Source: Pseudomonadaceae bacterium (lineage in GTDB: Bacteria > Pseudomonadota > Gammaproteobacteria > Pseudomonadales > Pseudomonadaceae). From it: a stretch of DNA of 64,000 nucleotides. The stretch spans positions 62,001 through 126,000 of the forward strand of contig JAUVZY010000005.1 of the NCBI GenBank assembly GCA_030602315.1, read 5' to 3'. Both the position numbers and the translations under genes were made by a program. Under the pieces are notes generated by a model. It was not told the origin of the DNA. It was given only the letters and a program-made list of their open reading frames with translations, and did not search any database. How positions within the stretch are numbered: position 1 is the stretch's first letter; each line of letters begins with the position of its first letter. Shown here in pieces: positions 9,588 through 19,063 of this stretch.

Positions 9588-9605
9588 CTACGAGAGAGAT
9601 CGACC

Positions 9606-10364
<759 letters not shown>

Positions 10365-10426
10365 CCGCGCAGCTGACGCTCCGCCGCCAGAGCATCGGCG
10401 CGAGTGTGCGGGAGCGGGCTTGTTAC

Positions 10427-10452
10427 GGCTCCCACGCTCCAGCGTGGGAGCC
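10427..10452. repeat. Perfect 26-nt palindrome
   Basis: A 12-bp perfect stem (ggctcccacgct / agcgtgggagcc) with a 2-nt centre. Its core matches a 'cccacgctccagcgtggg' intergenic repeat that I recall as common in Pseudomonas and other gammaproteobacteria. It lies in the 242-bp gap between hisF and the convergent membrane-protein gene. Confidence 0.7.
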
Positions 10453-10511
10453 TGGCCGAGACGCCAGCGTCGTTGCACGGTGGCTGCTTCCGGGCAGCGC
10501 GCCGCTGCGGT

Positions 10512-10535
10512 GCTCCGACGCATGCGCATCGGAGC
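10512..10535. repeat. Near-perfect 24-nt palindrome
   Basis: gctccga ... tcggagc with centre gcatgcgc; a single symmetric mismatch breaks the palindrome. It lies 59 bp after the 10427-10452 palindrome and probably belongs to the same composite intergenic element. Confidence 0.5.
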
Positions 10536-10573
10536 GAGCGGTGTTGATGCGGGCGGTCGCGCCGCTACGCTTT

Positions 10574-10601
10574 CCTCCAGCCTCCAGCCTCCAGCCTCCA
10601 G
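10574..10601. repeat. Four tandem copies of heptamer CCTCCAG
   Basis: Four perfect head-to-tail copies end 6 bp from the stop codon of the membrane-protein gene (10607). A degenerate stretch of the same unit on the other strand (ggctggaggctg) lies just after the rho stop at about 31369-31380. Confidence 0.8.
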
Positions 10602-10606
10602 CCGAA

Positions 10607-11209
10607 CTACCGCCCGCCGGGCGGGAACCAGCGCTTGAAGCAGGCGTGCGACGGCAGGTAGACCACGACTACCAGCAGTATCCACATGGCGCTGAGCAGG
10701 ACCGGGGCGGGCATGGCGGGTACCCAGTCCGGCGGCCAGACCCAGTTGATGTTTTCTTCCGGTGGCGCCAGCAGGCGGGTGGCGGGTAGTACCACGGCGG
10801 CGAGCAGGGCCTGGTATTTCAGGGCGCGGGGATCGTAGCCGTATTTCCACATCATGTAGACGATGGCGGCCGGCATGGGGAAGTGGAACAGCGATAGGCC
10901 GCGCAGCCAGATCGGCAGGCTGTCGTCGAACATGTAGTCGGCGATGTTGAACAAGCGGCCGCCGGTAAAGAAGCCCAGCATCCAGATCACTTCGAGAAAC
11001 AGCACGGCGACGCCCATCATGCTGGCGATCAACCGGCTGGGCAGCCACAGCGCCGGGACCATGGCGATCAGCGCGATATCGGAAAACCACAGGTAATTGC
11101 TCGGTCCGTACCAGTGCCAGTACACCGGCAGGATGACCAGCACCATGGCCGTGTAGGAAAGGCGAATCCACAGGGGTACCGGTGTGTGTTGGCTGTGTGG
11201 TGGAGTCAT
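10607..11209 (-). CDS. Uncharacterised multi-pass membrane protein
   Basis: A 200-residue protein with about six hydrophobic helices separated by short loops. Aromatic residues are frequent (YWHWYGPSNYLWF near residue 30, NWVWPPDW near 155). I do not recognise an enzyme motif, and no catalytic Cys/His/Asp cluster stands out. It faces hisF convergently across a repeat-rich gap and is divergent from the large AsmA-family gene. It looks like a conserved hypothetical inner-membrane protein; the function is unknown. Confidence 0.75.
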   Translation of the reverse strand: MTPPHSQHTPVPLWIRLSYTAMVLVILPVYWHWYGPSNYLWFSDIALIAMVPALWLPSRLIASMMGVAVLFLEVIWMLGFFTGGRLFNIADYMFDDSLPIWLRGLSLFHFPMPAAIVYMMWKYGYDPRALKYQALLAAVVLPATRLLAPPEENINWVWPPDWVPAMPAPVLLSAMWILLVVVVYLPSHACFKRWFPPGGR

Positions 11210-11390
11210 GCGCGTGTCCGGTCTGACGAAACGTTGAGGCTTCGACTGCCTGCCGGCGCCTGCGCTCCCCTGCGGTTAGCTGCGCTTCTGTCGCGGCGAG
11301 TTGCAGCTCGGCTGACGGCGGGGAGTCTTCCGGGGGATTCGGGGTCGACACAGACGACAGTCGACGCTGCACCGCCAGAGGAGAGCTGCC

Positions 11391-14237
11391 GTGGCCAAAC
11401 CGCTTGTAATCACGTTGATCGTGGTGGCAATGCTGGCGATCGTGCTGGTGGCCGGCGGCATGCTGCTGCCGCAGTCCGAGTGGGCCAGGGGCCAGTTGGA
11501 GACGCGCTTGAGCGAGCGTCTGGACGGCCGTGCGGTGAGCGTCGGGGGGCTGCGCGTGGACTGGGGCTTTCCGCTGGGCATCGAGCTGGAAGATGTGCAT
11601 GTCGCCAACGCCGACTGGGCCGAGGAGCCGACCTTCTTCGCCGCCGAGCGGGTGGGCCTGTCGCTGGGCGTGGGCGCCCTGCTGCGCGGGAAGATGGACG
11701 TGTCGCGGCTCGAGCTGGAGCAGCCGGTGGTGCGCCTCGAGCGGCGCGCCGATGGCACCAACAACTGGGCGGTGCTCAAGTCGGACGATCCGGATGATGA
11801 CGAGTCGCCCTTCGAGCCCGACGTCTTTCAGCTCAGCGGCGGGCGACTGCGTTACCACGACGATCAGCTCGAGGCGTATGTCGATATCGAGCTGGCGACC
11901 ACCGGCGAAGACGAGAGGCAGCGGCCGCGCGAGCTGCGGGTGGTCGGCGCCGGCGAGGTCAAGGGCCGGCCCTTGCAGTTCGGCGTGGTCGGCGGCCCGC
12001 CCAGCGAGGCGCTCGATGCGCGCGTGCCTTATGCGCTGAATGCCGAGGGCAGCCTCGGGCAGGTCCGCTTTGGTTTCGACGGGACCGCCGACGACCTGAT
12101 GGGGCTCGACGGACTGCACGGCCATCTGGCGATCGAGGCGCCGGAGAGCGCCGAGCTCACCCCGGCCCAGCTGGACGTGCCGGCGTTCACCTTGCAGGCG
12201 CAGATCGCCCATACCGACGCGCGCTGGGCGGTCACTGACATCGACCTGACCTCCGGCGACACGCGCCTTGGCGGTTCGGTGGTCTACCAGGGCGGCGAGC
12301 CGAGCCATGTCGATGTGGAGCTGTTCGCCAACCAGCTGGATCTGAACCGCTGGGGCGTGCTGGAGGCGGTGCAAGCGCGGCGCGAGGCTGGGCAGGCGGA
12401 GGAGTCCGCAGACAGCGGCCCGGACTGGCAGGAGGGGCTCGCCGGGCTGCTGGAGCCGTTGCGCCGCCATCGTGGCGTGGCCAACATCAACATCGGTCGG
12501 CTCGAGTATGGCCAGACGCAGTTGCGCGAGCTGATCGTCAGGGGGCGTCTGGATGACGGCGCGCTGCAGCTCCAGCACCTGCATGCGGTGCAGGGCGAGG
12601 GGCGGATCGAGGCCGAAGGCGCTCTGCAGTTTGGCGACCAGCCGCTGAGCGGCAAGTTCGACGCTCGCATCGAGCAACTGGATCTTGGGCAAGCCCTGGC
12701 GCCCTTCGGTCTGGATGACTGGGGCCGGCTCGACGGCAGGGTGCACCTCGTCCTGGAGCAGGACGACCTGGCCATCGCCGATACCCAGTTGTCCTATGTG
12801 GCGCCCAAGCAGCAGCTCGAAATCGAATTGGCGGTGCGTACCCATGGCAAGGCCGGTATGCACGTCGAGGGCAGCGGCGCGCGCCATGGGGTGCCGTTTC
12901 GCTTTGACCTGACGCTCGGTGCGCCGCTGCAGCTGCTAAGTGGCGAGCAGCCCTACACGGTGCAGGGCTCGCTCGACGCCGGCGAAACCCGGCTCGAAGT
13001 CGACGGCGCGGTCACCCGCCCGCTGCAGCCCAGCGCCGCGGGCGGCACGCTGTCGATCAAGGGGCCCAATCCCGAGCAACTCGAACCGCTGCTGGGTGTG
13101 GATCTGCCCAACCTGCCGCCTTACCAGGCCTCTGCCGAGCTGAGCTGGGAGCCGCCGCTGCTCAAGCTGCAGGGCCTGAATGCGCGGTTCGGCGAAAGCG
13201 ACGTGCGCGGCGACTTGCGGCTGCGCCTGCAGGAACAGCCGATGCTCTGGGCGACGCTGCGTTCGAAGCAGTTGCGCCTGCGCGATGCCCGGCCGCTGCA
13301 GGAGGCCACCACCGAGCCCGAGCCGGAAGACACCCGTGTGTTCGCCGATGAGCCCTGGAATCTGGATTCGCTGCACGCGCTCGATGCCCGCATCGACTAT
13401 CAGGCGGACAACCTTGTGGTGGGCGACATCCCACTGCAAGCGCTGGCCCTGGAGCTGTCGCTGGAAAACGGACTGCTCCGTGTCGATCCGTTCAAGCTCG
13501 GCGTCAGCGGTGGGGAGGCCAATGCGCGGATGAAGCTGGACGCCCGACAGGCGCCGCTGGATGCCGAGCTGCAGCTCTCGCTGCGCCAGGCGCGCCTCGA
13601 AGCCATGCTGCAAACGGCCGATGTGCCGGCGATTGCCGAGGAGTCCCAGGCGATTCTCGGTGGTGAAGTGGACCTGCGCGGCTCGGGCGGTTCGATGGAC
13701 CAGTTGATGGCCAATCTCGACGGGGACGTGCAACTGGCGCTGTCCAGGGGGCTTCTGGACCGGCTGCTGGTGGCCTTGCTCGGCCTGGACCTGGGCGAGG
13801 CGCTGGCCGCTTACATGGCCGGAGACGACGATGTGGCGCTGCATTGCGCGTTCACCCATCTGGTGGCGCGGCGCGGCCAGGTGGAGGTGGAGAACTTTTT
13901 CATCAGCACTGCCGACGCCAACTTCACCGGCGGCGGCAACGTCGACCTCGACCGGGAAACCCTCGAACTGGTGATCGAGGCGCATCCGAAAAACCCCAGC
14001 GTGCTGATCGCCAACACGCCGATCCGCGTTGAGGGCGGCCTGGGTGATCCGTCGGTCAGCATCGTCAGCCGCCAACTGCTGGGGCGCGGCGTGGCTACGG
14101 TGATCGGCGCGGCAATTGCGCCGCCCCTGGCGATTCTGCCCTGGGTCAATCTGGGCCGCGGCGAAGACAAGGGCATGGGTTGCGAGGCGGCGCTACGCGA
14201 CTTCCATCCGGCCGAGGAACCCGAAGCGCCCGAGTAG
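11391..14237 (+). CDS. AsmA-family (large) envelope protein
   Basis: A 948-residue protein with an N-terminal membrane anchor (about 6-27) and a long predicted periplasmic beta-rich region. The N-terminus carries the AsmA pattern: LETRLSERLDGRAV, then GGLRVDWGFPLGIELEDV. Near the C-terminus GGNVDLDRETLELVIEA and a terminal VNLGRGEDKG segment match the AsmA-like C domain. Expected role: bridge-type protein between inner and outer membrane, affecting lipid or outer-membrane balance. The start is GTG with agaggaga upstream. It is a monocistronic plus-strand gene, convergent with dctM. Confidence 0.85.
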   Translation: MAKPLVITLIVVAMLAIVLVAGGMLLPQSEWARGQLETRLSERLDGRAVSVGGLRVDWGFPLGIELEDVHVANADWAEEPTFFAAERVGLSLGVGALLRGKMDVSRLELEQPVVRLERRADGTNNWAVLKSDDPDDDESPFEPDVFQLSGGRLRYHDDQLEAYVDIELATTGEDERQRPRELRVVGAGEVKGRPLQFGVVGGPPSEALDARVPYALNAEGSLGQVRFGFDGTADDLMGLDGLHGHLAIEAPESAELTPAQLDVPAFTLQAQIAHTDARWAVTDIDLTSGDTRLGGSVVYQGGEPSHVDVELFANQLDLNRWGVLEAVQARREAGQAEESADSGPDWQEGLAGLLEPLRRHRGVANINIGRLEYGQTQLRELIVRGRLDDGALQLQHLHAVQGEGRIEAEGALQFGDQPLSGKFDARIEQLDLGQALAPFGLDDWGRLDGRVHLVLEQDDLAIADTQLSYVAPKQQLEIELAVRTHGKAGMHVEGSGARHGVPFRFDLTLGAPLQLLSGEQPYTVQGSLDAGETRLEVDGAVTRPLQPSAAGGTLSIKGPNPEQLEPLLGVDLPNLPPYQASAELSWEPPLLKLQGLNARFGESDVRGDLRLRLQEQPMLWATLRSKQLRLRDARPLQEATTEPEPEDTRVFADEPWNLDSLHALDARIDYQADNLVVGDIPLQALALELSLENGLLRVDPFKLGVSGGEANARMKLDARQAPLDAELQLSLRQARLEAMLQTADVPAIAEESQAILGGEVDLRGSGGSMDQLMANLDGDVQLALSRGLLDRLLVALLGLDLGEALAAYMAGDDDVALHCAFTHLVARRGQVEVENFFISTADANFTGGGNVDLDRETLELVIEAHPKNPSVLIANTPIRVEGGLGDPSVSIVSRQLLGRGVATVIGAAIAPPLAILPWVNLGRGEDKGMGCEAALRDFHPAEEPEAPE

Positions 14238-14247
14238 CATGGCGCGC

Positions 14248-14273
14248 AAAAAAAAGCCCGGCCGGAGCCGGGC
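14248..14273 (-). terminator. Intrinsic terminator of dctPQM
   Basis: Stem gcccggc / gccgggc; on the minus strand it is followed by a run of eight T. It lies 19 bp past the dctM stop. No T-run follows on the plus strand, so it serves the dct operon, not the AsmA-family gene. Confidence 0.85.
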
Positions 14274-14291
14274 AAAGGTCGCAACTGCTCG

Positions 14292-15572
14292 TTACATGCC
14301 CAGCCACTCGGGCAGGGCCAGCGAGACCGCGGGAACGTAGGTGATCACCATCAAGAAGCTCAGCAGCATCAGAAGCCAGGGCAGCGCCGCGCGGATCACC
14401 TGCGGCACGCTCATGCCGGTCACTGCCGAGGTGACGAACAGGTTCAGGCCCACCGGCGGGGTGATCAGACCGATTTCCATGTTCACTACCATGATCACGC
14501 CCAGGTGAATCGGGTCGATGCCCAGCTGCATGGCGATCGGGAACAGGATCGGCGCGAGGATCAGGATGATCGCCGAGGGCTCCATGAAGGCACCGGCGAT
14601 CAGCAGCACGATGTTCACCGCCAACAGGAACATCCACGGCTGCAGGCCCATCTCCACCACCCAGGCGGTGATCTGCTGGGGGATCTGCTCGGTGGTCAGC
14701 ACGTGGGCGAACAGCATGGCGTTGGCGATGATGAACATCAGCATGATCGACAGCTTGGCCGACTCGACCAGCACCTTGGGGCACTCGCGAAGGCTCATGT
14801 CCTTGTAGACGAACAAGGCGATGAAACCCGAATAGACCGCTGCCACCGCCGCCGCCTCGGTGGCGGTGAACATGCCCGAGTAGATGCCGCCGAGGATGAT
14901 CACCATCAGCAGCAGGCCCCAGACGGCCTTGCGCGCGCTGGACAGCCACTCGCGCAGGCTGGCGCGCGGCATCGCCGGCAGGTTGTTCTTTCGTGCGTAG
15001 ATGTAGATGCCGATCATCAGCGCCACGCCCAGCAGCAGGCCCGGCACCACGCCGGCCATGAACAGCTTGCCGACCGAGGTTTCGGTGGCCGCGGCATAAA
15101 CCACCATCACCACCGACGGCGGGATGAGGATGCCCAGGGTGCCGGCGTTGCAGACGATGCCGGCGCCGAAACCCTGCGGATAGCCCGAGCGCACCATGCC
15201 GGCGATGGCGATCGAGCCGACCGCCGCCACGGTGGCCGGCGAGGAGCCCGACAGCGCGGCGAACAGCATGCAGGCCATCACCGCACCGATCGCCAGGCCG
15301 CCGCGGATATGCCCGACGCAGGCGTTGGCGAAGTCGATCAGCCGGCGCGCCACGCCGCCGGTGGTCATGAAGGCGCCGGCCAGCAGGAAGAACGGGATCG
15401 CCAGCAGGGTGTAGTGCTCGGACGTCTCGAACAGCTTGATCGCCAGCGAGCGTACCGAGTCGGGGCTGAACAGCATGATGGTCAGCGAGCCGGCCAGGCC
15501 GAGGGAAATGGCGATCGGCACGCCGATGAACATCAGCGCGAACAGCGCGAGGAACAGAAAGAGAATGGTCAT
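14292..15572 (-). CDS. dctM: TRAP C4-dicarboxylate transporter, large permease DctM
   Basis: The 12-helix transport subunit (426 aa) of a TRAP system, which uses an ion gradient, not ATP, to import dicarboxylates such as succinate, malate or fumarate delivered by DctP. Family motifs seen: the opening MTILFLFLALFALMFIGVPIA, GGVARRLIDFANACVGH, and ALSGSSPATVAAVG. It follows dctQ with no gap (dctQ stop directly adjoins the ATG) and ends the operon before a strong terminator. Confidence 0.95.
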   Translation of the reverse strand: MTILFLFLALFALMFIGVPIAISLGLAGSLTIMLFSPDSVRSLAIKLFETSEHYTLLAIPFFLLAGAFMTTGGVARRLIDFANACVGHIRGGLAIGAVMACMLFAALSGSSPATVAAVGSIAIAGMVRSGYPQGFGAGIVCNAGTLGILIPPSVVMVVYAAATETSVGKLFMAGVVPGLLLGVALMIGIYIYARKNNLPAMPRASLREWLSSARKAVWGLLLMVIILGGIYSGMFTATEAAAVAAVYSGFIALFVYKDMSLRECPKVLVESAKLSIMLMFIIANAMLFAHVLTTEQIPQQITAWVVEMGLQPWMFLLAVNIVLLIAGAFMEPSAIILILAPILFPIAMQLGIDPIHLGVIMVVNMEIGLITPPVGLNLFVTSAVTGMSVPQVIRAALPWLLMLLSFLMVITYVPAVSLALPEWLGM

Positions 15573-16202
15573 TTACTTGGGCTCCTCGTGCTCGGTGAGC
15601 TTCATGGCTTCGGCGGCCTCATCGGCCAGGCCGAGGCCGGTCTGCTGGTTGCGCAGGATGCGCACGAGGACTTCCAGAAAGCGGAGGAACACCAGGGTGA
15701 AACCCAGCGGCACGATCAGCGCGATATGCCACTGCTTGATGCCCAGGTGACCGAGGTCTTCGGCGCCGATGTTCACCGTCAGCAGCGCCTTCATCCAGTC
15801 GAAGCTGGCCACCGCCATCAGGCCGGCGTAGCCCAGGCAGCAGAGCACGGCGAGCACGCCGATGACGCGCTGCACGTGGCGTGGGGCGAGCTTGACCAGC
15901 GCGTCCACGCCGATGTGCCCGGCGGTGCGTACACCGTAGGAAATGCCGAAGAACAGCAGCCAGGCGAACAGCGCCTTGGTCAGCGCGGTACTCCAGGTCA
16001 TGCTCTGCGCCAGGCCGATGACAAAATCGGCAATGGCGTAGAAGAAATCGCTCGCTCCTTCGAAACGATCACCCAGGTCGTAAAAGACCGTGTAGAGGTT
16101 GTTGAGAATGACGTAGGTGAAGGTCACCAGCGTCATGGCCGCGAGCAGGAAGGCGATGAAGGCTTCCTCGAAGTGGTCCCAGGCGCGCCGCAAGGCGTTC
16201 AT
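15573..16202 (-). CDS. dctQ: TRAP C4-dicarboxylate transporter, small permease DctQ
   Basis: The four-helix small membrane subunit (209 aa) that works with DctM. Four hydrophobic stretches are visible, and the GISYGVRTAGHIGVDAL segment with R/H/D residues is the DctQ signature. The frame continues upstream, but the ATG at 16202 gives the usual family N-terminus and length. It is longer than many DctQ proteins because of a charged C-terminal tail. It is separated from dctP by 191 bp that contains a strong hairpin. Confidence 0.93.
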   Translation of the reverse strand: MNALRRAWDHFEEAFIAFLLAAMTLVTFTYVILNNLYTVFYDLGDRFEGASDFFYAIADFVIGLAQSMTWSTALTKALFAWLLFFGISYGVRTAGHIGVDALVKLAPRHVQRVIGVLAVLCCLGYAGLMAVASFDWMKALLTVNIGAEDLGHLGIKQWHIALIVPLGFTLVFLRFLEVLVRILRNQQTGLGLADEAAEAMKLTEHEEPK

Positions 16203-16334
16203 GGTCTGATCTCCCGAAGGGCAAGCAAGAAAAACGGCAAGGCAACAGCGCCGCGACGTCCGCAGAGGTCGCTTTCCCTTGGAGCCATGGGCGGGATGGA
16301 GGTTGCCCGGCGGCAACCGACGCTGTTCCGGATG

Positions 16335-16359
16335 CCGGCGCCGCGCAGGCGGGCGCCGG
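16335..16359 (-). other. Intra-operon hairpin between dctP and dctQ
   Basis: An 8-bp perfect GC stem (ccggcgcc / ggcgccgg) with a 9-nt loop, 35 bp after the dctP stop. No T-run follows. It is likely an mRNA-stabilising or attenuating structure that keeps binding protein levels above permease levels. Confidence 0.5.
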
Positions 16360-16393
16360 AGCGGCGGACGGTCAGCGACCGCCCGCACGGGGC

Positions 16394-17398
<1,005 letters not shown>

Positions 17399-17571
17399 TC
17401 ATTGTTTTGGGTGACCGCGGCGGCGGTCGGGCAGTAGCGACGAGGAACGGGTACAGGACGGGCAGGATCCGCGCCTCGCGTAGCGGGCAGCAAAGCAGGG
17501 GGTATGCCAGCTGCCTGAGGCTTAGACAAAGGTCGTAGAAAAGGTGCGTGGCCGACACTGGGGGTGCCGGC

Positions 17572-17586
17572 GCAAGGTGCGTGCCA
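17572..17586 (-). promoter_or_regulatory. Sigma-54 promoter of dctPQM
   Basis: On the minus strand the sequence TGGCACG-CACC-TTGC matches the -24/-12 sigma-54 consensus TGGCACG-N4-TTGC at every fixed position. It sits in the 279-bp dctD-dctP gap, giving a leader of roughly 170 nt before the dctP ATG. DctD, encoded just upstream, is a sigma-54 activator with an intact GAFTGA loop. Confidence 0.9.
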
Positions 17587-17650
17587 GAGCGGTTGGTGCC
17601 GAAACTTGTGGTGGCCGCGCCCGCGCCGCGGGCAGGCACGGGCAGTGGGC

Positions 17651-17668
17651 CTGGCGGGCTTTCGCCAG
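17651..17668. other. Small hairpin after dctD, upstream of the sigma-54 promoter
   Basis: ctggcg / cgccag with a 6-nt loop, directly after the dctD stop and about 65 bp upstream of the -24 box. It could be a weak transcript end or part of an activator site; no T-run is present. Confidence 0.35.
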
Positions 17669-19063
17669 CTAGTCCTCGGGGGTTGGCGAAGATCCGCCAT
17701 CGGGCAGGGCCAGCCCGTGCTTGCGCAGCTTGTCGTGCAGGGTGCGGCGCGGCAGGCCGAGCGCCTCGGCGACGCTGCGCAGCGAGCCGTGCGGCTGGGC
17801 CAGCTCGGCGGCGATCAGCGCCTTTTCGTAGGCCTCCACCTGCTCGACCAGACCGCCACTGCCGCTCGCCTGCACGGCCGCGCTTTGTGCCGGCGCCAGG
17901 TCCAGGCCCAGCTCCAGGCCAAGGGCGAAGCGCTCGGCGGTGTTCTGCAGCTCGCGCACATTGCCCGGCCAGCGGTGCTGCAACAACAGCGCCCGCTGCG
18001 CCGCGCTCGGTACGCGCGCTGGCAGACCGTGCCGGCTGGCGGCAACCTCGGTGTAGTGCTGGAACAGCAGCAGGATGTCCTCCTGACGCTCGCGCAGCGG
18101 CGGAATGCGCAGCGGCGCGACGTTCAGCCGGTAGTAGAGGTCGGCGCGAAAGCGGCCCTGGTCAGCGGCGATGCGCAAGTCTTCCTTGGTGGCGGCGATC
18201 ACCCGGATGTCCAGCGGGATCAGCTGGTTGGCGCCGAGCCGTTCGACCGCCCGCTCCTGCAGCAGGCGCAGCAGCTTGACCTGCACGTCCAGGCTCATGC
18301 TCTCGATCTCGTCGAGAAACAGGGTGCCGCCGTGGGCGAACTCGAACTTGCCGATCCGGCGCTTCTGCGCGCCGGTAAAGGCGCCTGCTTCGTGGCCGAA
18401 CAGCTCGCTTTCCACCACCGATTCGGCCAGTGCGCCGGCGTTGATGGCGACGAAGGGGCCGCCGCGCCGCGCCGAGGTCTCGTGCAGCGCGCGGGCGACC
18501 ACCTCCTTGCCGGCGCCGGTCTCGCCGAGGATCAGCACATCGGCCTGGGTCGGGCCGAGCGCGGCGATCTGTTCGCGCAGCCGGCAGAGCGCGGGCGACT
18601 GGCCGATCAGGCGGCTTTCCAGCAGCTGGCGGTCGGCCAGCGCCAGACGCAGGCTGCGGTTTTCCAGCACCAGCCGGCGGTGCTCGAGGGCACGGCGCAC
18701 GCTGTCTTGCAGCGCTTCGCTGGCAAAGGGTTTTTCCAGAAAGTCATAGGCGCCGCTGCGCATGGCCTCGACGGCCAGCGGCACGTCGCCGTGGCCGGTG
18801 ATCAGCAATACCGGCAGCTCCGGGTCGCGCGCATGCAGTTGGCCGAGCAGCTGCATGCCGCCGAGGCCCGGCATGCGGATGTCGCTGATCACCACCCCCG
18901 GCCAGTCCGCCGGCAGCCGCTCGGCCACCGCGCTGGCTTCGCCCAGGCTCTGCACCTTCAGCCCGGCCAGCTCCAGGGTCTGGCCGAGGGCCTGGCGCAG
19001 GTAGGGGTCGTCGTCGATCAGCAGCACCTGGGTCCGGTGGTCGAGCACGAAGTCGCGGGTCAT
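17669..19063 (-). CDS. dctD: Sigma-54-dependent response regulator DctD
   Basis: NtrC-family activator (464 aa) of dicarboxylate uptake. Receiver domain 12-125 with phospho-acceptor Asp61 (VISDIRMPG). AAA+ domain about 152-380: Walker A GETGAGKE (180-187), sigma-54 contact loop GAFTGA (227-232), Walker B GGTLFLDE (245-252). A Fis-type helix-turn-helix follows at about 425-455 (SVAEALGLPRRTLHDKLRKHG). The start overlaps the dctB stop by 4 bp. Its likely target is the sigma-54 promoter at 17572-17586. Confidence 0.95.
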   Translation of the reverse strand: MTRDFVLDHRTQVLLIDDDPYLRQALGQTLELAGLKVQSLGEASAVAERLPADWPGVVISDIRMPGLGGMQLLGQLHARDPELPVLLITGHGDVPLAVEAMRSGAYDFLEKPFASEALQDSVRRALEHRRLVLENRSLRLALADRQLLESRLIGQSPALCRLREQIAALGPTQADVLILGETGAGKEVVARALHETSARRGGPFVAINAGALAESVVESELFGHEAGAFTGAQKRRIGKFEFAHGGTLFLDEIESMSLDVQVKLLRLLQERAVERLGANQLIPLDIRVIAATKEDLRIAADQGRFRADLYYRLNVAPLRIPPLRERQEDILLLFQHYTEVAASRHGLPARVPSAAQRALLLQHRWPGNVRELQNTAERFALGLELGLDLAPAQSAAVQASGSGGLVEQVEAYEKALIAAELAQPHGSLRSVAEALGLPRRTLHDKLRKHGLALPDGGSSPTPED

